A DNA stretch of 64,000 nucleotides from Clostridium aminobutyricum (GTDB taxonomy: Bacteria > Bacillota > Clostridia > Peptostreptococcales > Anaerovoracaceae), in the NCBI RefSeq assembly GCF_017255415.1, contig NZ_JAFJZZ010000007.1, positions 1 to 64,000 on the forward strand. Direction: 5' to 3'. Below the pieces are notes generated by a model, which saw nothing but the letters and a program-made list of their open reading frames with translations, was not told the origin of the DNA and did not search any database. The translations under genes and the position numbers were made by a program. This document shows, one piece after another, positions 17,701 through 25,794 of the stretch (position 1 is its first letter; each line of letters opens with the position of its first letter).

Positions 17701-18208
17701 CCGGTGTAAATATATCGATAATACTTCCTCTTTGACTGAACTGTCCCTTTGCGTCCACAAGAGGTACACGTTCATAGCCCATTGCAGAAAGCCGTCTTTT
17801 CAGTTCCTCTAAGTCTAACTCATCACCCACCTTTAAGTGGACGGCATTGTTTTCAAATACGACTTTAGGCACCAATTTCTTTATAGCGGCATTGACCGGA
17901 GAAACGATAATGCAATCCTCCCGGGTCACTATTGCTTTAAGAATTTCTAATCGCTCCAATAAGTCATGATGAGTTTTGGCCTCATACCTTAAAAAAACTT
18001 CGCCATCTTCCGGCATGACATATATTTTTTTATGCGAAAAAAAAGACAGGTCCTCTGCCAGCCGCTTCGCTTTAATCGAAGAAGAAGTGACCAGCAAAGC
18101 CGGTCCAAACCTCTTCTCTGTAATGCCAGCGGCGATATAGGACACCCGTCCATCTGATATACCGGATATATTTATGATTTGTTGATGATCACTCATTACC
18201 CTTCTCAT
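14768..18208 (-). CDS. mfd: Transcription-repair coupling factor Mfd
   Basis: A 1146-residue ATPase that removes RNA polymerase stalled at DNA lesions and recruits UvrA. Visible parts in order are: a UvrB-like N-terminal region; the RNA-polymerase-interacting CarD-like domain from about residue 484 (GDFVVHENHGIGKFLG); the helicase core with Walker A GDVGYGKTE near 635 and the DEEQRFG box near 737; the DIPNANT and QLRGRVGR motifs; and a C-terminal TRCF domain. The length is typical. Starts at 18208 and 18196 are both possible. It follows pth, as in Bacillus, but without the fin gene between. Confidence 0.97.
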   Translation of the reverse strand: MRRVMSDHQQIINISGISDGRVSYIAAGITEKRFGPALLVTSSSIKAKRLAEDLSFFSHKKIYVMPEDGEVFLRYEAKTHHDLLERLEILKAIVTREDCIIVSPVNAAIKKLVPKVVFENNAVHLKVGDELDLEELKRRLSAMGYERVPLVDAKGQFSQRGSIIDIFTPDSEYPYRFELFDVEIDSIRLFDLDTQRAVENIKSIQIYPAELLQNDGELFANATKKIEKSYTSYIKRLSHKEEKTDSDLKKIEQLEKRKSELLEYVTNSTNIQLLENYIHYFYEDTEYLWDYLEADQLIMVDDPDRVLEVVENKAKEAQVDFEVLLETGYAIPNDYKAFSNEKDYHKIYKQPLIYLFTPFQKRLKGGVECTELRSVISKQGPMFNGRLDLLETELKRFIQENYVVTIVCSTDERVENLKEFITRNGLLGKITIKKGSLTGGMEFPEEKSCFIWDGDIFTNQKRSRAGSKTSKSKGKAIQSFSDMHKGDFVVHENHGIGKFLGIEQLTVQNVKKDYLKIKYAGEDMLYVPVEQMDLIQKYISADGVTPKINKLSGVEWKKTKAKAKAAIANMAKELLELSAARQIEKGYAFSVDTEWQKEFEDNFPYEETSDQLRCIKEIKADMETSVAMDRLLCGDVGYGKTEVAARALFKCVADGKQAAVLVPTTLLANQHYFNMKSRFEKFPFKVEMLCRFRNDRQQDEIVSKLSRGSIDLVIGTHRMLSKDVSFKDLGLLVIDEEQRFGVQHKEAIKQLRKNVDVLTMSATPIPRTLHMSLVGIKDMSLIEEPPEERYPVQTYVLEQEDELIRNAIERELARNGQVYVIFNRVTGINKIASHISKLAPEARVEAAHGQMNERQLEDIMLRFMNNETNVLVATTIIESGIDIPNANTIIVLDADKLGLSQLYQLRGRVGRSTRMSYAYLMFQKDKVLSEVAEKRLRAIKEFTEFGAGFKVAMRDLEIRGAGNLLGLEQHGHMMMIGYELYCKLIDDAVRALGGEIVNPDREETLVELQVTAYIPDRYIADEVLKLQMYKKIAAIDDSEKEEEIIDELLDRFGEVPKETTNLIKISRIRSMAEKLCITRIHEDGNKIIFDFASENPLKAVAFARLVESYGMRIFIHGGVKPMVKYTLNKKNKLEETLEVLELMQGE

Positions 18209-18265
18209 CTCCCACAGCTGCTTTAATTACGCAATATCAAAATACCCATATTCAGCAAAGCCTGT

Positions 18266-18847
18266 TTACTCATTTTCAATCAAGGGCTTTACTATATTGT
18301 ATTCATTCATCGCTCTATCTATACCAGATCGCAAGAAGCATTCTACTGCATCTGCGCTATGTTCTACTGCTTTTTCTAATAGGATTTTCTCACTTTTGGT
18401 AAAGCCACCTGTAACAAAGTCTTTCAAATCCATTTTTCTATCCATTCCCATTCCAATTCTTATTCTGGGAAATTGATCGGACTGCAGATCATAAATAACA
18501 GATCGCATTCCATTATGAGTTCCTGCACTTCCTTTTTTCCGGATTCGAACGCTTCCTGTAGGAAGATCAATATCATCATATATAATAAGCAGATTCTCTA
18601 TATTTACTTTATAATAATCCATGATTTCACGAACGGAATTTCCGCTTAAATTCATATAAGTCTGCGGTTTAACGAGTAAAACTTTTTGGTCGGAGATAGT
18701 ACCTTCTCCGACCAAAGCTTTATGTTTTATCTTGTTGATTTTAATTCCATGTCGTTCAGCTAACAAATCTACTGTGATAAACCCGATGTTGTGTCTCGTG
18801 TTTTCATATTTTTTACCTGGATTTCCTAATCCAACAATGACATACAT
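18266..18847 (-). CDS. pth: Peptidyl-tRNA hydrolase
   Basis: A 193-residue enzyme that recycles peptidyl-tRNA released from ribosomes. The family signature GLGNPGKKYENTRHNIGF at the N-terminus contains the catalytic histidine (H20) and substrate-binding Asn10, and LVKPQTYMNLSG and GSAGTHNGMRS are also typical. It lies between prs and mfd, 29 bases after prs, as part of the conserved prs-pth-mfd run. Confidence 0.97.
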   Translation of the reverse strand: MYVIVGLGNPGKKYENTRHNIGFITVDLLAERHGIKINKIKHKALVGEGTISDQKVLLVKPQTYMNLSGNSVREIMDYYKVNIENLLIIYDDIDLPTGSVRIRKKGSAGTHNGMRSVIYDLQSDQFPRIRIGMGMDRKMDLKDFVTGGFTKSEKILLEKAVEHSADAVECFLRSGIDRAMNEYNIVKPLIENE

Positions 18848-18876
18848 AGTTTATTCTATTCCTTTATCATATATTA

Positions 18877-19827
18877 TTAATCAAACAACTTACTAATTGA
18901 ATCATTGGTGAAGATCCTCATCATCGCTTCCGCAAATAAAGGTGCGACGGAAAGTACTTTTATTTTGTCGATCTTCTTTTCTTCAGGAATTGGTGTCGTA
19001 TTTAAAAGAACTAATTCTTTAATAGCGGAGTCTGCAATCCTTTCAATAGCAGGGCCGGAAAGGATCGGGTGCGTTGCACAGGCATACACCTCTTTCGCGC
19101 CAAGCTCTCTTAATGCATTTGCTGCGTTTGTAATCGTACCTGCCGTATCGATCATATCATCAATCAAGATAGCAGTCTTGCCTTCAATATCGCCGATGAT
19201 GTTCATAATTTCGGACTTATTGGGTTCAGGTCTTCGCTTGTCCACAATAGCAATAGGCGCATTTAGCGGCTGAGCCATATTTCTTGCTCTTGTTACACTG
19301 CCGTGGTCCGGTGATACGATAACCACATCATCCAGCTTTTTCTCCTGAAAATATTTTACTAAAATCGGTAAACCAACAAGATGATCAACAGGGATATTAA
19401 AGTAGCCTTGGATTTGGGCGGCATGTAAGTCCATCGTTACCACTCTGTCAGCACCTGCTGCAACCAAAAGGTCTGCAACAAGTTTTGCTGTAATCGGATC
19501 TCTTGCTTTTGCTTTTCTATCTTGACGTGCATACCCGTAATAAGGAATAACTGCATTGATTCTTCCTGCTGATGCTCTCTTCATTGCATCAATCATAATG
19601 AGAAGTTCCATTAAGCTGTTGTTTACCGGATTGCAAGTTGATTGTACGATGTATGTATCAATCCCTCTTACTGTTTCCCATAGATTCACCGAAATTTCTC
19701 CATCGCTAAATGTACTCACTGTTGCTTTTCCTAAAGGTTTTCCCATAACTTTTGCAATTTCTTCAGCCAATCCTGCATGCGAATTGCCTGTAAAAATTTT
19801 AAAGTCTGAAAATGCTCCGCTCTTCAT
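18877..19827 (-). CDS. prs: Ribose-phosphate pyrophosphokinase
   Basis: A 316-residue class I PRPP synthetase converting ribose-5-phosphate and ATP to PRPP for purine, pyrimidine, histidine and NAD synthesis. [11 protein letters not shown], the flexible loop region [13 protein letters not shown], and the PRPP-binding [12 protein letters not shown] loop are all present, and length is canonical. GAGGTG lies ahead of the ATG. It keeps the classic position after glmU and before pth. Confidence 0.97.
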   Translation of the reverse strand: MKSGAFSDFKIFTGNSHAGLAEEIAKVMGKPLGKATVSTFSDGEISVNLWETVRGIDTYIVQSTCNPVNNSLMELLIMIDAMKRASAGRINAVIPYYGYARQDRKAKARDPITAKLVADLLVAAGADRVVTMDLHAAQIQGYFNIPVDHLVGLPILVKYFQEKKLDDVVIVSPDHGSVTRARNMAQPLNAPIAIVDKRRPEPNKSEIMNIIGDIEGKTAILIDDMIDTAGTITNAANALRELGAKEVYACATHPILSGPAIERIADSAIKELVLLNTTPIPEEKKIDKIKVLSVAPLFAEAMMRIFTNDSISKLFD

Positions 19828-19933
19828 TTGTTTTTAACACCTCTTTCTTTCATGCTTGTAATAATATATGTACTTCAACTTATTCACCCATTATAGTATG
19901 GCCTGAATTTTCATATTCAATCGGGATTCGTTC

Positions 19934-20632
19934 TTAGATTTTCTTTTTCAAGAGTCCTCTTCGTTCTACCCAACCTTCAATGATTTTATCCCGGACTCTG
20001 GCTACACAAAGGGCTCCTTTCGGAACATTTTTTGTAACCGTTGTTCCTGCTGCAATATAAGCTTCTTCTTCAATAATAATCGGAGAAACAATATTCGTAT
20101 TGCAGCCTATAAAAGAGCCGTCTCCGACTGTTGAACGATGTTTATGCGTTCCGTCATAATTCACAAAAACAACACCGCATCCGATATTGACATCCCTGCC
20201 AACGTCTGCATCACCAATGTAAGTTAGGTGGGATGCCTTCGCACCGTCTCCCATAGAGGAGTTTTTAATTTCAACAAAATCTCCTACCTTGCAATGGTTA
20301 CCGACATCACTTTTCGGTCTTAAGTACGCAAAAGGTCCAACCGTTGTGTCACACCCCACCCTGCTTTCTGTAATAACAGAACTTTGTATTTCTGTGCGAT
20401 CTCCAATAGTTGAATCTTTTATTTTTGTATTCTGTCCGATGACACAATCGTCTCCAATTATAACTCTTCCTTCTAGGGTTACGCAAGGGCCAATAATTGT
20501 CCCCTTGCCGATAATGACTTCTTCCCCAATATATGCAGCCCTGATATCTATAAAATTCACACCGTTTTCCAAGTGCTTTTTATTAATCTCAAGCCGCTTG
20601 TTTTCAAGCGTTAGGTATTCTTCCATATTCAT
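19934..20632 (-). CDS. GlmU C-terminal acetyltransferase domain, free-standing
   Basis: A 232-residue left-handed beta-helix protein matching only the glucosamine-1-phosphate acetyltransferase half of GlmU. The uridylyltransferase half (about 228 residues) is missing. Residues R105, K123, H135, Y138, N158, Y159 and K164 correspond at a constant offset of 228 to E. coli GlmU R333, K351, H363, Y366, N386, Y387 and K392, so the acetyltransferase site is intact. The gene starts 10 bases after the murC stop with AAGGA before the ATG, so there is no room for a lost 5' half. It occupies the glmU slot before prs. The uridylyltransferase must be encoded elsewhere. Confidence 0.88.
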   Translation of the reverse strand: MNMEEYLTLENKRLEINKKHLENGVNFIDIRAAYIGEEVIIGKGTIIGPCVTLEGRVIIGDDCVIGQNTKIKDSTIGDRTEIQSSVITESRVGCDTTVGPFAYLRPKSDVGNHCKVGDFVEIKNSSMGDGAKASHLTYIGDADVGRDVNIGCGVVFVNYDGTHKHRSTVGDGSFIGCNTNIVSPIIIEEEAYIAAGTTVTKNVPKGALCVARVRDKIIEGWVERRGLLKKKI

Positions 20633-20642
20633 GGGCCAATCC

Positions 20643-22031
20643 TTATCTCCTTCTATCCTTTTCTAAAATAATCTCCGCAACCTTATAAATGTCTCCTGCC
20701 CCCATTGTAATAACCAGATCGCCGCTCTGAGCATTGTTGATTACAAAGTTTGCAATTTCCTCAAAGTCACTAAAATAGTAAACATCTTTCGTCGGATTTG
20801 CTCGTTTTATCTCATTGACAAGTTCCTTCGAGCTGATTTTATATACATTTTTCTCTCTAGCTGCATAAATCTCAGCGATAACAATTTTATCGGCCAGTTC
20901 AAAGGACTCTGCAAATTCATCGAACAAAGCCAGTGTTCTGGTATACGTGTGAGGTTGGAACAAACACCATAAATCCTTATGAGGAATATTTTGTGCCGCA
21001 GCCAAGGTCGCCTTAATCTCTGTCGGATGATGCGCATAGTCATCCACAATCTGAATATTGTCATTGGTCACACCGATGACATCAAATCTTCTTTCCGTTC
21101 CGGTATAGCTTTCCAGCGTTGCAACTATTTCTTCTGCCTCAATGCCTAATGAATGACAGCAAGCAAAAGCGGCAAGCGCATTTAAGATATTGTGCTCACC
21201 CGGAATGGCTAACTGAATTGTACATAACTTCTTGTCTTTGTGATTTACATAGAATTGAGGCATACCAAACGCATTGAAAGTAATCCCTGTCACGTAATAG
21301 GTGCAATTTTGGTTGAACCCGAACGTTACTGCATTCGGTAAATCTTTTATGACGCCATTTACAAATGGATTTGCTTCGTAGGCAATAATTTTTCCATCCT
21401 TCCCTACGAGGGCTGCAAACTTTTTAAAAGAATTTACGATATGATCTATGTCCTTAAAGTAATCTAAATGATCAGAGTCGATATTAAGAATAATCTCTAT
21501 TTTAGGTCTCAGACTTAAAAAGCTATCCATATATTCACAAGCTTCCGTAACAAAGAATTCACTCTTTCCGACTTTACAGTTCCCTCCGATTTCCGAAAGG
21601 TTCCCTCCCACCAGTATCGTTGGGTCCTTCTGAGCTTTTTCTAGAATCAACGAAACCATTGAAGTTGTCGTTGTCTTTCCGTGCGTTCCTGACACCGCGA
21701 TACTATTTTTATATTCGCTCATCAGAACGCCTAGAATAGTTGCACGCGTAACAGCCGGTATATTTAACTCCACAGCCCGTATCATCTCCGGATTATCTTG
21801 CGTTACCGCCGATGAGTAAATGATGAGGTCTGCACCTTCTACGTTTTTTTCCCGTTGTCCAAGGTAGACATGAGCACCTTTTGCTATCAATCGGTCCGTT
21901 ATCTCACTCTCTTTCATATCAGAGCCGGATACGGTATATCCTCTATCCAGCAATATTTCAGCAATGGCGCTAAGTCCAATTCCACCGATTCCAATACAGT
22001 GTATATGCTTATAATCGGATAAATTTATCAC
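20643..22031 (-). CDS. murC: UDP-N-acetylmuramate-L-alanine ligase
   Basis: A 462-residue Mur ligase adding the first L-alanine to UDP-MurNAc in peptidoglycan synthesis. The N-terminal Rossmann loop IGIGGIGLSAIAE, the ATP loop GTHGKTTTTSM, and later DYAHHPTE and LFQPHTYTRT motifs are all present; the length is normal. It is first in a murC-glmU(C)-prs-pth-mfd run, divergent from purR. The two envelope genes being adjacent is consistent with shared control of UDP-sugar and muropeptide supply. Confidence 0.97.
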   Translation of the reverse strand: MINLSDYKHIHCIGIGGIGLSAIAEILLDRGYTVSGSDMKESEITDRLIAKGAHVYLGQREKNVEGADLIIYSSAVTQDNPEMIRAVELNIPAVTRATILGVLMSEYKNSIAVSGTHGKTTTTSMVSLILEKAQKDPTILVGGNLSEIGGNCKVGKSEFFVTEACEYMDSFLSLRPKIEIILNIDSDHLDYFKDIDHIVNSFKKFAALVGKDGKIIAYEANPFVNGVIKDLPNAVTFGFNQNCTYYVTGITFNAFGMPQFYVNHKDKKLCTIQLAIPGEHNILNALAAFACCHSLGIEAEEIVATLESYTGTERRFDVIGVTNDNIQIVDDYAHHPTEIKATLAAAQNIPHKDLWCLFQPHTYTRTLALFDEFAESFELADKIVIAEIYAAREKNVYKISSKELVNEIKRANPTKDVYYFSDFEEIANFVINNAQSGDLVITMGAGDIYKVAEIILEKDRRR

Positions 22032-22289
22032 AGTTAATTCCTCCAGTATATTATTAGTTTCATTATATCATACAAGCGTGTCGCAGTATGATTCAATGAA
22101 CGTGTCCTTACAGCAACGCTGGATTCAGTCTAATACGTTCATTATACCATAAATATAGGAAAAAAATCCTTGAATTTGAGAAAATATTAAATATAGAATA
22201 TTAGTACAATTGTGTTAATTATTTAAACTTTTTTATTTCCAGATTTATGATATACTGTCGATATAGTTTATAACAGGAGGAGGAAATTT

Positions 22290-23099
22290 ATGAAAAGAGC
22301 TGAACGCGTTGCAGCCTTAATTAAAATATTATCCGAAACACCGAATAAAGCCTATAGTCTTAAATATTTTTGTGATTTATTTAATGCAGCCAAATCCAGC
22401 ATCAGTGAAGATTTACAAACCGCAAAACAAACCCTGCAAGCCGTCAATTTAGGCGTTATACAGACAACACCCGGCGCAGGAGGAGGCGTAAAATATATTC
22501 CTTACATTTCAGATGAAGCTTGTCAGCAGCTCCAGAAAGAGCTGTGTGATAAACTCTGTGACGGCAACCGGATTCTTGGCGGCGGCTTTTTATATACCTC
22601 AGATATTATGTTTGATTCCAATTTGGTGAGACAAGTGGCCACTGTTTTTGCACGAAAATTTCAAGAGAAAAAAGCGGATTATGTGGCAACTATTGAAACA
22701 AAAGGTATTCCGGTGGCAACGATGACCGCTCATATGTTGAATCTGCCCATGATCGTGATTCGACGTGAAAGTAAAATTTCCGAAGGCTCGACCTTGAGTA
22801 TTAATTATTTTTCCGGTTCTTCTGACAGAGTCCAAAAGATGTCTGTGTCTAAAAGAGCAGTCGTTCCCGGATCGAAGGCAATTATTATCGATGATTTCAT
22901 GCGTGCCGGCGGCAGCGTAAAAGGGATTACCGATATATTAGCGGAATTCGATGTAGAAATCGTCGGTACCGGTATTGTCATCGCGGCTACTGAGCCTCAA
23001 AAAAAGAAAACAGATAATTATTGCTCCCTTATTTACCTTGGAAAAGTCGATGAATCCACCAAAGAAATAGAAGTTTTTGGTAATTGTCAGATTTTTTGA
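22290..23099 (+). CDS. purR: Pur operon repressor PurR
   Basis: A 269-residue repressor: an N-terminal winged helix (about residues 1-70), then a phosphoribosyltransferase-like domain that binds PRPP as inducer. The PRPP loop IIIDDFMRAGGS (around 201-212) is intact. GGAGGAGG precedes the start. It lies divergent from murC and upstream of spoVG, keeping the Bacillus purR-spoVG order but with yabJ missing. A TATACT -10 element is visible at about 22250; the -35 is weak. Confidence 0.96.
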   Translation: MKRAERVAALIKILSETPNKAYSLKYFCDLFNAAKSSISEDLQTAKQTLQAVNLGVIQTTPGAGGGVKYIPYISDEACQQLQKELCDKLCDGNRILGGGFLYTSDIMFDSNLVRQVATVFARKFQEKKADYVATIETKGIPVATMTAHMLNLPMIVIRRESKISEGSTLSINYFSGSSDRVQKMSVSKRAVVPGSKAIIIDDFMRAGGSVKGITDILAEFDVEIVGTGIVIAATEPQKKKTDNYCSLIYLGKVDESTKEIEVFGNCQIF

Positions 23100-23128
23100 A
23101 AAATACTTATTTTTTTCATTGAAAACCC

Positions 23129-23157
23129 TTGTATGTTTTTGTTTCATATTGTATAAT
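23129..23157 (+). promoter_or_regulatory. Promoter for spoVG
   Basis: TTGTAT (23129-23134), a 17-base spacer and a perfect TATAAT (23152-23157). A sigma-H promoter, expected from Bacillus, was not recognised. Confidence 0.6.
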
Positions 23158-23235
23158 ATTGACAGATTTCTATTTTATATTGCGCTATATGTGTTTTAAG
23201 ACATTGTATGTGGCATGAAAGGATGGTGACCAGAC

Positions 23236-23520
23236 TTGAATATTACTGATGTAAGGGTTCGTAAGGTTAACGATGATGGGAAAATGAAGGCAGTAGTTTC
23301 TGTTACCTTTGATGATGAATTTGTTGTACATGATATCAAAATTATCGAAGGTCAGAATGGATTATTTATAGCTATGCCAAGCAGAAAGATGGGTGAAGGT
23401 GACTTTAGAGACATTGCACACCCGCTTATTTCTGAAACCCGAAATAAGATAAAAGACGCAATCTTTGCAGAATATGAAAAGGTCTTAGAGGAAAAGGTTG
23501 ACGTTGCGCCTGCAGAGTGA
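23236..23520 (+). CDS. spoVG: Septation/RNA-binding regulator SpoVG
   Basis: A 94-residue SpoVG protein, recognisable from [10 protein letters not shown], the [19 protein letters not shown] core and [20 protein letters not shown]. It affects cell division and sporulation and binds nucleic acid. Translation starts at a TTG behind AAAGGATGGTGA. It is monocistronic here: a terminator follows. Confidence 0.96.
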   Translation: MNITDVRVRKVNDDGKMKAVVSVTFDDEFVVHDIKIIEGQNGLFIAMPSRKMGEGDFRDIAHPLISETRNKIKDAIFAEYEKVLEEKVDVAPAE

Positions 23521-23555
23521 TATTACAATTCAGGTTATTGCAATAAAGAATGATG

Positions 23556-23590
23556 ATGGTCATCGGTTTGGTGGCCATTATTTTTTTTGC
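23556..23590 (+). terminator. Terminator after spoVG
   Basis: ATGGTCATC (23556-23564) pairs with GGTGGCCAT (23570-23578) over nine pairs including two G-U, and a T-run starts at 23579. Confidence 0.75.
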
Positions 23591-23619
23591 AGATTCTTTT
23601 ATATTTCATTTTCAAGCCC

Positions 23620-23648
23620 TTGCTTTTACCTTGTTATTCGTATACAAT
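23620..23648 (+). promoter_or_regulatory. Promoter for the hisD-like gene
   Basis: TTGCTT (23620-23625), a 17-base spacer and TACAAT (23643-23648). Confidence 0.55.
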
Positions 23649-23715
23649 GATTTAAAGTCGTAGCGTGTTAAAGTGGTTTTGCTATGATTGAAGCTCGGAT
23701 CTTATGGAGGTAACT

Positions 23716-24978
23716 ATGAACTATATAAAACAATCAATACCAAGAGATTTTTCGCAGCAAGAAGAATTGGTAAATAACGTAAGAAATATTATTAACAACA
23801 TTATAGAAAATAAGGATGAAGCCCTTTTTCAATACAATATAAAATTTGACGGAAATAATCGAACTGATTTAAGAGTATCCCGTGCTGAGATCGAAGAAGC
23901 GTATAAGCTTGTCGAACCCTCTTTGATACAGGATATGGAGAAAGCCGCCGACAACATTCGTCGTTTTGCTGAAGTGCAGAAAAATTCCATCGGCGCGGTG
24001 GATCATTTTGAAGTGAACCAAGGAGTGTTTCTCGGCCACAAGATTATTCCGATTAACTCCTGCTGCTGCTATGTACCCGGCGGCGGTTACCCTCTTTACT
24101 CCACCGCCCTTATGCTGGCCATTCCGGCTAAAGTAGCCGGAGTTAAAAGGATTGCCGCATGTTCTCCGACGATGAAGGGAACCGAAGCGATCCATCCCTC
24201 TACCCTAGTCGCTATGGATATCGCCGGAGTTGATGAAATTTATGCTCTCGGCGGGGCTCACGCAATCGCCGCATTTTCTTATGGAACGGAGCAAATCAAA
24301 CCTGTTGATATTATTGTAGGACCGGGGAACCAATATGTTGCCGAAGCTAAAAGACAGTGTTATGGACAGGTAGGCATTGATTTCGTGGCTGGGCCGAGTG
24401 AAGTCCTAATTATCTCAGAGAGCATGGGGAACGCAGAATTTATAGCAGCTGACATCCTCGCTCAATCCGAACATGATGTTCAAGCGAAAGGGATCTTGGT
24501 TACGACAGATGAAGGCTTGGGAAAACAGGTTCTTCGAGAAGTAGACAATCAGTTGGCTACTTTAGAAACTCAAGAAAAGGCACGTATTGCTTGGGAAAAT
24601 AACGGTGAAATCATCCTGGTCGATACAATTGAGGAAGCCTACGAAATATCCAACGAAATTGCACCGGAGCACTTAGAAATACACGTTTCTGACGAGACAA
24701 AAGCCATGGAATCGCTGACCAATTACGGTTCCTTGTTTATCGGTGAAAACGCTGCCGAAGTTTTTGGGGATTACGTTTCTGGCACCAATCACACTCTCCC
24801 TACCGTCCGAGCTTCCCGATATACCGGCGGGGTTTACGTAGGGACTTTTTTAAAGACCTGTACTTATCAAAAAATCGATCCATCCGGTATCTCATCCATT
24901 GGGCAAATCGCGTATAATATGGCCATCGGCGAAGGGCTCTACGGTCACGCCAATGCCGCAAAAAAACGATTAAAATAG
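23716..24978 (+). CDS. Histidinol dehydrogenase family protein
   Basis: A 420-residue NAD- and Zn-dependent dehydrogenase of the HisD family. The zinc ligands and catalytic residues are conserved: Q250 and H253 (LAQSEHD), E318-H319 (APEHLE), D352 (GDYVSG) and H411. It stands alone, with no other his genes, under its own promoter and terminator. The substrate pocket side carries an unusual NSCCCYVPGGGYPL (three adjacent cysteines at 116-118), where classical HisD has xRVGxYVPGG. HisD paralogues that oxidise other alcohols, such as sulfopropanediol dehydrogenase, show a similar GGxYPL, so histidine biosynthesis is not certain. The ATG at 23716 follows GGAGGTAACT. Confidence 0.85.
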   Translation: MNYIKQSIPRDFSQQEELVNNVRNIINNIIENKDEALFQYNIKFDGNNRTDLRVSRAEIEEAYKLVEPSLIQDMEKAADNIRRFAEVQKNSIGAVDHFEVNQGVFLGHKIIPINSCCCYVPGGGYPLYSTALMLAIPAKVAGVKRIAACSPTMKGTEAIHPSTLVAMDIAGVDEIYALGGAHAIAAFSYGTEQIKPVDIIVGPGNQYVAEAKRQCYGQVGIDFVAGPSEVLIISESMGNAEFIAADILAQSEHDVQAKGILVTTDEGLGKQVLREVDNQLATLETQEKARIAWENNGEIILVDTIEEAYEISNEIAPEHLEIHVSDETKAMESLTNYGSLFIGENAAEVFGDYVSGTNHTLPTVRASRYTGGVYVGTFLKTCTYQKIDPSGISSIGQIAYNMAIGEGLYGHANAAKKRLK

Positions 24979-25013
24979 TGCTTTAAAAAAATTTATTTAA
25001 AATTTATAATACA

Positions 25014-25047
25014 AAAAAACGACTGATTTGCTCGGTCGTTTTTTTGT
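25014..25047 (+). terminator. Terminator after the hisD-like gene
   Basis: AAAAAACGAC pairs with GTCGTTTTTT around a short loop (25014-25046), with a T-run; the stem can work in both directions and would also end the convergent small gene. Confidence 0.8.
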
Positions 25048-25100
25048 TTTGCTGATTTATTATTTACTATTTCCCATTCAGGAAGATTCTTGCTGATTCA

Positions 25101-25346
25101 TTAAAAAGAATAATTGACATCATAACTGTATTTTTGGCTTAATTTCTTTAAGCTATTATAAGTGTTGGATAAATACGACTGAATTTCCTCATCGGAAGCC
25201 TTAACACCGCAATGTTCTAAATCCCTGCACATTTTTTGAGTATAAGCTTTTAGCAATTCTTCTAGCGTAATTATCGTTGTAACCCCTGTCGCATATATGT
25301 GTGAGAAACTCTGTTCAAAAGCTTCATTTTTATTTTTAAGTTCCAT
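25101..25346 (-). CDS. Unrecognised 81-residue protein under a sigma-54 promoter
   Basis: A small, acidic-to-neutral, mostly helical cytoplasmic protein with two cysteines (QKMCRDLEHCGVK); no signal peptide or membrane segment. No family was recognised. A start at 25352 is in frame, but the ATG at 25346 is better spaced from GGGGG. Support for it being real: ribosome site, a near-consensus sigma-54 promoter about 50 bases upstream, and a terminator beyond the stop. It lies divergent from the sigma-54 activator gene and is its most obvious target. Confidence 0.7.
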   Translation of the reverse strand: MELKNKNEAFEQSFSHIYATGVTTIITLEELLKAYTQKMCRDLEHCGVKASDEEIQSYLSNTYNSLKKLSQKYSYDVNYSF

Positions 25347-25391
25347 TTTCATTCCCCCTGTACCTTGTTTTTTCTTTCACACTTATATAAA

Positions 25392-25406
25392 GCAATAATT
25401 ATGCCA
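25392..25406 (-). promoter_or_regulatory. Sigma-54 promoter for the 81-residue gene
   Basis: On the minus strand TGGCATAATTATTGC: the invariant GG and GC are separated by exactly 10 bases, and both TGGC and TTGC agree with the sigma-54 consensus. Transcription would start near 25381, giving a 5' leader of about 35 bases before the small gene. Confidence 0.8.
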
Positions 25407-25574
25407 TTTTTTTATTTTTTAAGTAAAAAACAATTTATTGTATTGCAAATGCTTAAATTTCAACGGCTTTTTTAAATATTTTTTTTTGCGCTTAAGACTG
25501 TTTCTATTTTCATATGGAATATTTTTTCCTTGCATTCTTATATAAGATCCATTTCAGAAGAGAAATACAACAAT

Positions 25575-25719
25575 TCGAGTCGTAATCGATTCGATTTTCA
25601 GTTGTTCGAATCGTTCTCGATTCGAGTCTTTCCTAAATTTTCATTATTATCAAAATTTCGTTGATTTTGGGTTGATTTTTGTATGTTTTAATGATAAGTT
25701 TGAGTCGTAATCGATTCAT
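25575..25719. promoter_or_regulatory. Three palindromic activator sites (UAS)
   Basis: Three copies of TCGARTCG-N4-CGATTCGA-like dyads: 25575-25594 (one mismatch), 25606-25625 (perfect 8-bp arms) and 25700-25719 (inner arms). Sites 1 and 2 are 31 bases apart and site 3 is 94 bases further, both near whole helical turns. They lie about 195-340 bases upstream of the predicted sigma-54 start and ahead of the activator gene, suiting an enhancer bound by that activator. Confidence 0.75.
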
Positions 25720-25794
25720 TTTTTAAGTTTTATGTGCAAATAAGTTTCTTGGATTGAGCAAATTAATACTGTTTATACAAATTTTAGGAGGTCT

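Noticed and set aside
25720-25794. A forward sigma-54 promoter for the activator gene itself
   Set aside because: No GG-N10-GC is present; TTGGAT followed by a TTTATA-like box suggests an ordinary sigma-A promoter.
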